This document shows, piece by piece, positions 34,874 to 42,546 of a DNA stretch of 64,000 nt. The notes below the pieces were generated by a model, which did not search any database, had not been told where the DNA came from, and was given only the letters and a program-made list of their open reading frames with translations. The DNA is from Microbacterium sp. BK668 (GTDB lineage: Bacteria; Actinomycetota; Actinomycetes; Actinomycetales; Microbacteriaceae), in assembly GCF_004362195.1 (NCBI RefSeq), contig NZ_SNWG01000003.1, positions 50,244 through 114,243 of the forward strand. Reading direction: 5' to 3'. Position 1 is the first letter of the stretch. Each line of letters opens with the position of its first letter. Position numbers and translations under genes: made by a program.

Positions 34874-34899
34874 GGGTTTCCTCCGGTTCTCGGGGGTGG

Positions 34900-35580
34900 T
34901 CAGAAGGCGGCGAGGCCGAGGGCCTCGTCGGGGTGCTCGTGGATCATGTAGGCGTCGAGGGTCGCCGACCGGTGTCGGCGGGCGGCCTTCTCGATCTCGC
35001 CGAGGGGTGCGCCGCTCTCGATGAGCCGCAGGATGTTCTCGTGCTCGCGCACCGACTCCTGGGCACGGCCGGGGACGAACGCGAACGTCGAGTCGCGCAG
35101 GTGCCCGAGACGCGCCCACTCGCCGCGGACGAGGTCGAGCAGACGCGGATTGTCGGTCTTGGCGTACAGCGCCGCGTGGAACTCCTGGTTGAGCCGCGTG
35201 AAGGCGTGGGGGTCGAAGTGGTCGAGGGTCTCCACCATGAGCTCGTTGACGGCGCGTGCCGCGCGGACGTCGTCGGCCGTGAGCCGGCGCGCCGCGAGGG
35301 CCGTGGCGGCTCCTTCCAGGATCGCGAGGGTCTGCATGCTGAAGCGGTACTGCGTGTCGTCGACCATCGACACGCGGGCTCCGACGTTGCGCTCGAACAT
35401 CACGAGCCCCTCGGCTTCGAGCTGACGGATCGCCTCGCGAACGGGCACGACGCTCATGTCGAGCTCGCTCGCGATCGCCCCGAGGACGAGCCGGTATCCC
35501 GGCGTGAACTCCTGGTTCGCGATGCGCTCCTTGATCCAGTGGTAGGCGCGCTGCGACTTGCTGAGCTCCGTCCCGGTCAC
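34900..35580 (-). CDS. GntR-family (FadR subfamily) regulator of the hpa cluster
   Basis: 226 residues. The GTG at 35580 overlaps the stop of the upstream fusion gene (GTGA), which supports this start; an ATG 15 nt earlier (35595) has GAGG upstream. Winged helix: SQRAYHWIKERIANQEFTPGYRLVLGAIASELDMSVVPVREAIRQLEAEGLVMFERNVGARV. FCD effector domain: LNQEFHAALYAKTDNPRLLDLV, ending with a metal/ligand His region. Encoded inside the operon between the fusion gene and hpaE, it is the obvious local regulator. Its operator may be the TCGTAT-rich site at 37148-37172. Confidence 0.9.
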   Translation of the reverse strand: MTGTELSKSQRAYHWIKERIANQEFTPGYRLVLGAIASELDMSVVPVREAIRQLEAEGLVMFERNVGARVSMVDDTQYRFSMQTLAILEGAATALAARRLTADDVRAARAVNELMVETLDHFDPHAFTRLNQEFHAALYAKTDNPRLLDLVRGEWARLGHLRDSTFAFVPGRAQESVREHENILRLIESGAPLGEIEKAARRHRSATLDAYMIHEHPDEALGLAAF

Positions 35581-37127
35581 TTCGCCTGGCGCCATGCGTC
35601 GTACCTCGCCTTCCACTCGGCATTCATGGGGAAGAGCCCGTCGACCGGATGCCCCGCCGCCACCTGCGTCGCGATCCAGGCATCCTCCTCCTCCTGCGCG
35701 AGGGCCGCGTCGGCGACCTCCTCGGCGAGGCCGGGCGGGATGACGATGACGCCGTCGGCGTCGCCGACGATGATGTCGCCCGGCTGCACGGCCGTGCCGC
35801 CGCATCCGATCGTCACGTCGACGTCCCACGGGACGTGCTTGCGCCCGAGCACGGCGGGGTGCGCTCCGTTGGAGAAGACGGGGATGCCGACGGATGCCAC
35901 GGCCTCGGCATCCCGAACCCCTCCGTCCGTCACGATCCCGGCCGCGCCGCGCGCGTGGGCCCGGATCGCGAGGATGTCGCCGAGCGTGCCCGAGCCGGTC
36001 TCGCCGCGTGCCTCGATGACGAGCACCTCGCCCTGGCCGACGGAGTCGAAGGCGCGCTTCTGAGCGTTGTAGCCGCCGCCGTGCGAGGCGAAGAGGTCTT
36101 CGCGGTTGGGCACGAAGCGCAGGGTCCGGGCCGTTCCGACGATCCTCGCTCCGGGGGTGAGGGCGTGGACGCCGTCGATCGTGACGTTGTCCAGTCCGCG
36201 CTTGCGCAGCTGCTGCGACAGGCCCGCGACGGGCGTGCGCTCGAGCTTCGCCCGCAGGTCGGGGCTCAGAACAGGCGATCGGCCCGCAACAGGCCGATCA
36301 CCGCCCTCGTCGCCTGCCTCGGGCGCATCGCCTGTCGCGGGCGACGGGGCGGGGGAGAGGCCGGCGGCCTCGCGCGAGCCCCAGGCCTCGGCGCGCTGCG
36401 CGTCGTCGACGGAGGGGAGCGAGCCGACCGACGCGTCGAACGCGACGTCCGCTCCTTCCACGACAGTCGTCACGAGGCGGCCCGTGGAGGGGCCGCCCGG
36501 GACGTCGACCTCGACCTCGACGACGTCGCCGGGCTCGACGACCGACGATCCCGCCGGCGTCCCGGTGAGGATGACGTCGCCCGGCTCGAGCGTGAAGTGC
36601 TGCGACAGGTCGGCGACGAACTGCGCGAGCGGGAAGATGAGGCCCGCCGTGCTGTCGTCCTGCACGAGGTCGCCGTTGACCCAGGTGCGCAGTCGGAGAT
36701 CGCCCGGGTCGATGGCGCGCGCGTCCATGAGGGAGGGACCGATCGGCGTGAAGCCGTCGCCGCCCTTCGAACGGACGTTGGAGCCCTTGTCGTTGGCGCG
36801 GAGGTCGTAGAGGCCGAAGTCGTTCGCGGCCGTGACCCAGCCCACGTGGCGCCACGCGTCGGCCAGCGGCACCCGCCGTGCCGTCGCGCCGATGACGAGC
36901 GCGATCTCGCCCTCGAAGGCGAGGAGCTCGGTGCCCGCGGGCCGCTCGATGGTGCTGCCGGATGCCGCGACCGAGCTCGCCGGCTTGAAGAAGTACGACG
37001 GGTCGGCCGGCCGGCGCCCGCGCTGGTCGGCGCGCGAGGCGTAGCTGAGGTGCACCGCGATGATCTTGCCGGGGCGGCCGGGAAGGCCCGAGAACCGGGG
37101 GTCCGAGGCATCCGTCTGATGGGTCAT
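35577..37127 (-). CDS. Fumarylacetoacetate hydrolase-RraA-like fusion (HpaG-type decarboxylase/isomerase plus aldolase-like domain)
   Basis: 516 residues; GAGGGAG lies before the ATG at 37127. Residues ~20-235 are a fumarylacetoacetase-type domain with metal ligands Glu72 and Glu74 (LAFEGEIALVIG) and Asp103 (TAANDFGLYDL), plus TPIGPSLMDARAIDPGDLRLRTWVNGD and LEPGDVILTGTPAGSS. A Pro/Asp/Gly linker (~255-290) leads to an RraA-like domain, ~290-500, with the aldolase motif IVTDGGVRD (Arg405, Asp406) and QPGDIIVGDADGVIVIPPGLAEEV. The first domain fits the HpaG step. The second is usually a 4-hydroxy-4-methyl-2-oxoglutarate/oxaloacetate lyase, or a non-enzymatic relative; its role here is unknown. 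First gene of the operon. Confidence 0.9.
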   Translation of the reverse strand: MTHQTDASDPRFSGLPGRPGKIIAVHLSYASRADQRGRRPADPSYFFKPASSVAASGSTIERPAGTELLAFEGEIALVIGATARRVPLADAWRHVGWVTAANDFGLYDLRANDKGSNVRSKGGDGFTPIGPSLMDARAIDPGDLRLRTWVNGDLVQDDSTAGLIFPLAQFVADLSQHFTLEPGDVILTGTPAGSSVVEPGDVVEVEVDVPGGPSTGRLVTTVVEGADVAFDASVGSLPSVDDAQRAEAWGSREAAGLSPAPSPATGDAPEAGDEGGDRPVAGRSPVLSPDLRAKLERTPVAGLSQQLRKRGLDNVTIDGVHALTPGARIVGTARTLRFVPNREDLFASHGGGYNAQKRAFDSVGQGEVLVIEARGETGSGTLGDILAIRAHARGAAGIVTDGGVRDAEAVASVGIPVFSNGAHPAVLGRKHVPWDVDVTIGCGGTAVQPGDIIVGDADGVIVIPPGLAEEVADAALAQEEEDAWIATQVAAGHPVDGLFPMNAEWKARYDAWRQAK

Positions 37128-37147
37128 GAGCTCCCTCGCTCTTGCGT

Positions 37148-37172
37148 CGTATTCGAAATCGTATATCATCGG
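37148..37172. promoter_or_regulatory. Candidate GntR operator in the divergent hpa/MHS promoter region
   Basis: An AT-rich patch in the 110-nt divergent spacer carries two TCGTAT half-sites (37148-37153 and 37159-37164) and the imperfect dyad ATCGTATATCAT. TATATC/TATACG could serve as -10 elements on either strand. A perfect TCGTATACGA palindrome with the same half-site lies near the flavin monooxygenase gene (42442-42451). Confidence 0.45.
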
Positions 37173-37237
37173 TCTCGATCGGGCAAGACGCCGATCCACC
37201 CGGACGAAGACGCCGAACCGACGAGGGAGTCACCGAG

Positions 37238-38629
37238 ATGAGCATGCAAGACCGAAGGTCCGCGCCCAGCGGATTCACGCCCACGGGCACGATCGCCACC
37301 CCCGCCGATCGGCGAAGAGTCGTCTTCGCCACCGTCGTCGGAACCACCGTCGAGTGGTACGACTTCTTCATCTACGCGACGGCCGTCGGCCTCGTGTTCG
37401 GCCAGCTCTTCTTCGCGCCCCTCGGGGCCAACAGCGTGCTCGTCGCCTTCGCGACCGTCGGCATCAGCTTCCTCTTCCGGCCCCTCGGTGCCTTCCTCGC
37501 CGGGCACTTCGGTGACAAGTACGGCCGCAAGGTCGTGCTCATGTGGACGCTCATCCTGATGGGCGTCGCGACGGCTCTCATCGGACTGCTCCCGACGTAC
37601 GAGGCGATCGGCATCGCCGCGCCGATCCTCCTGGTGCTGCTGCGGATACTGCAGGGCCTCTCGGCGGGCGGCGAGTGGGGCGGCGCGGTCCTCATGGCCG
37701 TCGAGCACGCCCCCAAGAAGCGCCGCGGCGCCTTCGGCGCCTCCCCGCAGATCGGCGTGCCGCTCGGCCTCCTCCTCGCCTCGGGCGTCATGGCGCTCAT
37801 GGCCATGATCGCCCCGGGCGATGCCTTCCTCGCGTGGGGCTGGCGCGTGCCGTTCCTCCTCAGCGTCGTGCTGATCCTCGTCGGCTGGTACGTGCGCCGC
37901 CGCGTCGAGGAGAGCCCGGTCTTCGTCGAGCTCGCCGAGCGCAAGGAGAAGGCGCGCACGCCGATCGTCCAGCTCTTCCGCAAGCACGCGCTGCTCGTGC
38001 TCATCGCTGCGCTCGTCTTCGCCGGCAACAACGCGGTCGGCTACATGACGACGGGCGGCTACATCCAGAACTACTCGACGAACCCGGAGGGTCCCCTCGC
38101 ACTCGACCGCACGCCGGTGCTCTGGGCGGTCGCAGCCTCCGCCGTCACGTGGCTCCTGTCGACCTTCGCCGCCGGTGTCGTGTCGGACCGCCTCGGCCGT
38201 CGCACGACGTACATCATCGGCTGGATCCTGCAGCTCATCGGCGTGTTCGCGCTCTTCCCGCTGGTGAACACCGGGAACATCTGGATGCTGTTCCTCGGTC
38301 TCGCGATCCTCACGATCGGGCTCGGCTTCACCTACGGGCCGCAGGCCGCGCTGTACTCCGAGCTGTTCCCGGCATCCATCCGCTTCTCGGGAGTGTCGAT
38401 CTCGTACGCGATCGGCGCGATCCTCGGCGGCGCGTTCGCCCCGACCATCGCGACGGCGCTGGTGCAGGCGACCGGCACGACGATGTCGGTCACGTGGTAC
38501 CTCGCCGGCATGACGGTGCTCGGACTGCTCGCGACGCTGCTGCTGCGCGACCGCACCGGAATCCCGCTCGGTCCCGACCACGAGGCGGAGCAGGCGCGGA
38601 GTCCGATCTACGGCCTCTCCCAGGCCTGA
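37238..38629 (+). CDS. MHS-family MFS transporter, likely aromatic-acid or organic-acid permease
   Basis: 463 residues from the ATG at 37238, with GAGGGAG upstream. Metabolite:H+ symporter features: VVGTTVEWYDFFIYATAVGLVFGQLFF, the MHS loop HFGDKYGRKVVLMWTLILMG, RILQGLSAGGEWGGAVLMAVEHAPKKRRG, and FFxxLFPASIRFSGVSISYAIGAILGGAFAP-type segment in the second half. Twelve transmembrane helices expected. It is divergent from the hpa operon, so hydroxyphenylacetate/homoprotocatechuate uptake is the best guess. A hairpin follows the stop. Confidence 0.9.
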   Translation: MSMQDRRSAPSGFTPTGTIATPADRRRVVFATVVGTTVEWYDFFIYATAVGLVFGQLFFAPLGANSVLVAFATVGISFLFRPLGAFLAGHFGDKYGRKVVLMWTLILMGVATALIGLLPTYEAIGIAAPILLVLLRILQGLSAGGEWGGAVLMAVEHAPKKRRGAFGASPQIGVPLGLLLASGVMALMAMIAPGDAFLAWGWRVPFLLSVVLILVGWYVRRRVEESPVFVELAERKEKARTPIVQLFRKHALLVLIAALVFAGNNAVGYMTTGGYIQNYSTNPEGPLALDRTPVLWAVAASAVTWLLSTFAAGVVSDRLGRRTTYIIGWILQLIGVFALFPLVNTGNIWMLFLGLAILTIGLGFTYGPQAALYSELFPASIRFSGVSISYAIGAILGGAFAPTIATALVQATGTTMSVTWYLAGMTVLGLLATLLLRDRTGIPLGPDHEAEQARSPIYGLSQA

Positions 38630-38641
38630 CCCGCCCGGCAC

Positions 38642-38675
38642 AGAGGGCGGCTCCGGATGCCCGGGGCCGCCCTCT
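38642..38675 (+). terminator. Hairpin terminator of the MHS transporter gene
   Basis: Perfect 10-bp arms AGAGGGCGGC (38642-38651) and GCCGCCCTCT (38666-38675), 12 nt after the stop. Confidence 0.7.
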
Positions 38676-38709
38676 CGCCTGCCGTCGGCGATGCGGGCGC
38701 GACGGGGTG

Positions 38710-38715
38710 GACAAT
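38710..38715 (+). promoter_or_regulatory. -10-like element (GACAAT), possible leaderless start of manA
   Basis: GACAAT ends exactly 6 nt before the ATG at 38722, and no Shine-Dalgarno is seen. Confidence 0.4.
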
Positions 38716-38721
38716 GCCGTC

Positions 38722-39747
38722 ATGGACCTCCGGCCGATCGCTCTTCCCGCCAACCAGCCCGCCGAGCGCTTCTACCGCGGAGGTGCGCGGATCGCGCGCT
38801 GGCGCGGATCGGCGGCGGCGACGGAGAACACGCCCGAGGACTGGGTGGCGTCGACGACGACCCTCGCCGGCGAGACGGACGTCGGCCTCACCACGATCGC
38901 GGGCGAGCGGCTGCGCGACCTCGTCGACGCCGATCCGCTGGGATGGCTCGGCGCCGCCCATGTCGCCGCATTCGGATCCGACCCGCGTCTCCTCGTGAAG
39001 CTCCTCGACGCGGGGGAGCGGCTCCCCGTGCACGCGCATCCCGACGACGCGTTCGCGCTCGGCCGCCTCGGACGCGCTCACGGCAAGACCGAGGCCTGGT
39101 TCCTCGTCGAGGGCGGCACCGTTCATCTGGGCTTCGTCCGGGACGTTCCCCGCGTCGAGCTGGAGGCGATCGTCGAGGCCCAGGACACCGAGCGCCTGCT
39201 GAACCTCCTCCATGCACGGACGGTGGAGCCGGGCGACACGGTGTTCGTCCCGGCGGGACTTCCGCACGCCATCGGCGAAGGGGTCTTCCTCGTCGAGGTG
39301 CAGCAGCCCGAAGACCTCTCGATCCTTCTCGATTGGCGCGGATTCGACATCGACGGCCGCGCCGACGGCCACCTCGGCGTCGGCTTCGACGCGGCGCTCG
39401 ATGCGGTCGATCGCCGGGCGTGGACGGATGCCGAGATCGACGCGCTCCTCTCGCGCGATGCTTCGGCGGCGCGCGCGCTCGTCCGCGAGGCCGACCCCTT
39501 CTTCCGGATCGAGCGCGCATCCGCCGAGGAGCGGCCCGAGATCGCCGCCGGGTTCGCCGTTCTCGTCATCCTCGAGGGCGAGGGCACGCTGCGATCCGCG
39601 ATCGGCGACCTGCCGCATCCCGCGGTCGCGACCACCGACCTGCCGCTTCGCGCCGGCGCGACGGTGATCCTGCCGCACGCCGCCGGCGACCAGGTCTTGA
39701 CCGGCACGCTCCGGGGCGTCGTCTGCCGGCCGCCGTCGCCGAGCTGA
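38722..39747 (+). CDS. manA: Type I mannose-6-phosphate isomerase
   Basis: 341 residues. Cupin-type PMI: PANQPAERFYRGGARIARWRGS at the N-terminus, metal ligands in KLLDAGERLPVHAHPDDAFALGRLGRAHGKTEAW (HxHxD and the following Glu), TVFVPAGLPHAIGEGVFLVEVQQPEDLSILLDW, and a C-terminal cupin strand. It interconverts mannose-6-phosphate and fructose-6-phosphate. The protein is shorter than E. coli ManA, as is usual in actinobacteria. It ends before a long palindrome shared with the convergent ThDP gene. Confidence 0.85.
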   Translation: MDLRPIALPANQPAERFYRGGARIARWRGSAAATENTPEDWVASTTTLAGETDVGLTTIAGERLRDLVDADPLGWLGAAHVAAFGSDPRLLVKLLDAGERLPVHAHPDDAFALGRLGRAHGKTEAWFLVEGGTVHLGFVRDVPRVELEAIVEAQDTERLLNLLHARTVEPGDTVFVPAGLPHAIGEGVFLVEVQQPEDLSILLDWRGFDIDGRADGHLGVGFDAALDAVDRRAWTDAEIDALLSRDASAARALVREADPFFRIERASAEERPEIAAGFAVLVILEGEGTLRSAIGDLPHPAVATTDLPLRAGATVILPHAAGDQVLTGTLRGVVCRPPSPS

Positions 39748-39760
39748 GCCGACGACCGCG

Positions 39761-39812
39761 ACACTTTCCTGCGAGCGCTACATCGATCGATGCAGCGCTC
39801 GCAGGAAAGTGT
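39761..39812. terminator. 52-bp near-perfect palindrome, bidirectional terminator
   Basis: Arms ACACTTTCCTGCGAGCGCT and its complement flank CATCGATCGATG; only one mismatched pair (39780/39793) in 26. It lies between convergent manA (ends 39747) and the ThDP enzyme gene (ends 39877). Confidence 0.7.
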
Positions 39813-39876
39813 GGCGGTAGGGCGGCGCCGTGGCGCGAGCGGACGGCGCCGACCCGGACCCGCGCGAGCCCGTCCG

Positions 39877-41544
39877 TCAGGAGTTCACCCGGATGATCTC
39901 GCGCTGATACGGCGCGATCACCGACGTCGAGACGCGGCAGTCGAGGAGGAGGAACGGACGGGATGCCGCATCCTCGGCCGTCCACGACGCGAGGCGGTCG
40001 AGATCGGCCAGTGAGCGCACGACGACCCCCTCCGCGCCGACCGCCCGCGCGAACCCGGCGAAGTCGACGTCGGGAATGAGCATCGGCCCTTCCGCGACGC
40101 CCTTGAGCCCGTACAGGTTGACCTCCGCGCCGTAGGCGCCGTCGTTCCACACCACGCACAGGCCCCTGCCCCGGGCGACCCGGACCGCCGACTCGAGGTC
40201 CGCGAGCGCCATGAGTCCGCCGCCGTCCCCCGTCGTCAGGACGATCGTCGACGTCGGCTTCGCGAGCGCCGCGCCGGGCACCGAGGCGAACCCGAGCCCG
40301 ATCGACTGATAGGCGGTGCCGACCATCATCATGCGATCGGGGGAGGCCACGGGCCAGTACATGTTCGCCCAGCCGATGAAGTGGCCGCCGTCCGAGACGA
40401 CGACCCGGTCCCTCGTCGACTCGTGCGCCTCGAGCAGCTCGCCGATCCGGACCGCGACCGCGCGGGGGTCGAGGCGTCCGTCGGGGGCGAGGTCGTCGCC
40501 GGGCTCGTAGGCCCGCAGCGGCTCGAGCGGCACCGATTCGCGCCATCCCGACGGCGACGCGCCGAGCGTCCGCAGTTCGTCGACGAGCGCGGCCGCGACG
40601 AGGCGGGCGTCGCCGCGCAGGTAGCCGCCGACGTGCGGGTGGGTCGCCGCGGGTGCGACATCCACCTGCACGACCCGCGTCCCCGGCGAGAACAGCTCGC
40701 CGAATCGCATCGTGAACTGGTTGAGGGATGCCCCGAACACGACCGCGACGTCGGCCTCGCGCACGAGCTCCATCGCCCCTTCGGCGCCGAAGCCGCCGGT
40801 GACGCCGAGGTCGAACTCGGCGCGGGGGAAGACTCCGCGCCCGAGCGCGGTCGTTGCCGTGACGGCGCCGGTCGCATCGGCGAGCTCGCCGAGGACGGCG
40901 CCCGCCCCCGACACCCAGGCGCCGCGCCCGGCCAGCAGGAACGGGCGCTCGGCGCTCGCCAGCGCGGAGGCGAGCTCACGGACCGCCGCCGCGGCGAAGG
41001 GGCCCGCGGGGGTCAGCGGCGCAGGAAGCGCGGGCATCGGCGCCTCGGGCACCGCTCCGGCGTCGCGCGTCGCGACGTCGTACGGGATCGCGAGCACCGT
41101 CGGCACACGGTAGGTGAGTGCATGCTCGATCGCGATCACCGTCGTGGCCGCGGCATCCGTCCTCCCCACCGTGTAGGTGCGGGCGCCGACCGCCGAGGCG
41201 AGGGCGATCTGGTCGACGTCCCAGGGCCGCGGCCCCGACGTCGGCTCGTCGCCGACGACGAGCACGAGCGGGACGTGCGCCTGCACTGCCTCGGCGAGGG
41301 CCGTCAGCGTGTTGGTGAAGCCGGCGCCGTAGGTCGCCGTCGCCGCGGCGAGGCCGCCTCCCGCGCGATAGTGGGCGTCGGCCGCGACGACCGCGCCCGC
41401 CTCGTGGCGGACCGCCGTGTAGGTCGCGTCGGTCTGGCGCGCGAGGGCGTCGAGGAACCAGGCGTTGCCGTTGCCCATGACACCGAAGACGTGGTCGATG
41501 TGGCGGGCGAGGGTGACGGCGACGTGGGCGGAGACGGAGGGCAT
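39877..41544 (-). CDS. Thiamine-diphosphate-dependent enzyme (acetolactate synthase/decarboxylase-like)
   Basis: 555 residues. N-terminal domain: HVFGVMGNGNAWFLDALARQTDATYTAVRHEAGAVVAADAHYRA, with the Glu that activates ThDP (RHEAG). C-terminal ThDP-binding motif: LTTGDGGGLMALADLESAVRVARGRGLCVVWNDGAYGAEVNLYGLKG. Central domain: LLAGRGAWVSGAG, TALGRGVFPRAEFDLGVTGGFG. It belongs with the acetolactate synthase, glyoxylate carboligase, benzoylformate decarboxylase and related group; the exact reaction cannot be read. Sits beside an IclR regulator and an aromatic monooxygenase, so a 2-oxo acid decarboxylation in aromatic metabolism is plausible. Confidence 0.85.
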   Translation of the reverse strand: MPSVSAHVAVTLARHIDHVFGVMGNGNAWFLDALARQTDATYTAVRHEAGAVVAADAHYRAGGGLAAATATYGAGFTNTLTALAEAVQAHVPLVLVVGDEPTSGPRPWDVDQIALASAVGARTYTVGRTDAAATTVIAIEHALTYRVPTVLAIPYDVATRDAGAVPEAPMPALPAPLTPAGPFAAAAVRELASALASAERPFLLAGRGAWVSGAGAVLGELADATGAVTATTALGRGVFPRAEFDLGVTGGFGAEGAMELVREADVAVVFGASLNQFTMRFGELFSPGTRVVQVDVAPAATHPHVGGYLRGDARLVAAALVDELRTLGASPSGWRESVPLEPLRAYEPGDDLAPDGRLDPRAVAVRIGELLEAHESTRDRVVVSDGGHFIGWANMYWPVASPDRMMMVGTAYQSIGLGFASVPGAALAKPTSTIVLTTGDGGGLMALADLESAVRVARGRGLCVVWNDGAYGAEVNLYGLKGVAEGPMLIPDVDFAGFARAVGAEGVVVRSLADLDRLASWTAEDAASRPFLLLDCRVSTSVIAPYQREIIRVNS

Positions 41545-41638
41545 GGGTTACTCCCGGGGAGACAGGAACGGATGACAACGCCGTATGTGTCTCGCGCGCT
41601 CCCGTTCACGGGGCGGCTGCGTGCCCATTTTTCGAGCA

Positions 41639-41660
41639 CCGGCGGGTGCCTTCCCGCCGG
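41639..41660. terminator. Small hairpin between IclR and ThDP genes
   Basis: CCGGCGGG-TGCCTT-CCCGCCGG (41639-41660), 8-bp stem, in the 150-nt gap between two co-directional minus genes: downstream of the ThDP start and upstream of the IclR stop. It could end the IclR transcript. Confidence 0.45.
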
Positions 41661-41697
41661 ACATGACGAGTATAGGGACGCACGGAGGCAGACCCGG

Positions 41698-42405
41698 TCA
41701 GCCGCCGATGGCCGCCGTGATCGCCGAGGCCACCTGCGTGAGCCGGTGGGCGATCTCGGCGTCGGGATGGGGGTCGGACAGGTAGACGACGGCGACGGCG
41801 GCGCGCTCGCCCTTGGGCAGCGGCAGCGGCACCGCGATCGACCGCAGGCCCGCGATGACCTCGTCGTGGCTCGTCGCCCAGCCGCGCTCGCGCGCGACCC
41901 GCACATCCGCGCGGTGCTCGTCGTCGAGGCCCTCCGGCCATCGCGCCTCCGGGACGAGCGACAGGATGGCCTTGCCGGGAGCCCCGACGGTCACAGGATG
42001 ACGCGTCCCCGGCCGCTGGGCCACCGAGGCGATGCCGTGACGGGGCTCGACGCTGGCGAGCGTGATGCACTCATCGCGGTCGAGGACGGAGAGGAAGCAG
42101 GTCATCCCGAGCTCGTTCGCCGCCGCGGTGAGCTCGGGAAGCGCCTCGGCCTGCAGGTCGTGCGCGACGCCCGCGGCGAGGGCCGCCATGCGCGACCCGA
42201 GCGCGACGCGCCCGTTCCCGTCACGGCCGACGAGTCCGTGCTCCTCGAGGGTGCGCAGCAGCCGGTAGGCGATCGAGCGGTGGACGTCGAGGCGCCGCGA
42301 GAGCTCGTCGATCGTGAGCGGCTCGCGCGCGTCGGCGAGGATCTCGAGAATCCGGATGCCGCGGCTCAGCGTCTGCGACCCCGCATTCGTCGTCCCGCCG
42401 GGCAT
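41698..42405 (-). CDS. IclR-family transcriptional regulator
   Basis: 235 residues from the ATG at 42405, with AGGG 6 nt before; an ATG two codons earlier is too close to the ribosome site. HTH: LSRGIRILEILADAREPLTIDELSRRLDVHRSIAYRLLRTLEEHGLVGRDGNGRVALG. The IclR effector domain follows (ELGMTCFLSVLDRDECITLASVEPRHG, PVTVGAPGKAILSL, AVAVVYLSDPHPDAEIAHRLTQ). Divergent from the flavin monooxygenase, with two candidate operators in the spacer at 42455-42491. It probably senses an aromatic acid. Confidence 0.92.
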   Translation of the reverse strand: MPGGTTNAGSQTLSRGIRILEILADAREPLTIDELSRRLDVHRSIAYRLLRTLEEHGLVGRDGNGRVALGSRMAALAAGVAHDLQAEALPELTAAANELGMTCFLSVLDRDECITLASVEPRHGIASVAQRPGTRHPVTVGAPGKAILSLVPEARWPEGLDDEHRADVRVARERGWATSHDEVIAGLRSIAVPLPLPKGERAAVAVVYLSDPHPDAEIAHRLTQVASAITAAIGG

Positions 42406-42441
42406 CGGCATCCCTCCCGGCTCTTGTCAGCCTCACGATGG

Positions 42442-42451
42442 TCGTATACGA
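42442..42451. promoter_or_regulatory. Perfect TCGTATACGA palindrome
   Basis: A 10-bp perfect palindrome in the IclR/monooxygenase spacer. Its TCGTAT half-site is shared with the hpa divergent region (37148-37164), suggesting the cluster's GntR regulator may bind both. Confidence 0.45.
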
Positions 42452-42454
42452 TCT

Positions 42455-42491
42455 GTTCAATAGTAGAACGGTGTGTTCGAATATAGAACAC
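42455..42491. promoter_or_regulatory. Two IclR-type operators in tandem
   Basis: GTTC-N7-GAAC at 42455-42469 and GTGTTC-N7-GAACAC at 42473-42491 are both perfect dyads, centres 20 bp apart (about two helical turns). IclR regulators such as PobR/PcaU types bind GTTC/GAAC palindromes of this kind. Confidence 0.75.
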
Positions 42492-42546
42492 GCTCCGGCG
42501 ACTGACAAGACCTCGACACCGGTGTCCGAGGAAGGGATCGACGAAG

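Noticed and set aside
31649..34951. A 1100-codon plus-strand open frame opposite hpaE/hpaD/hpaH
   Set aside because: Shadow of three well-defined minus-strand enzymes; its sequence is Arg/Val/Gly-rich low complexity.
39761..39812. Palindrome as an insertion-sequence end or attachment site
   Set aside because: No transposase, integrase, second end or target duplication was seen in the window.
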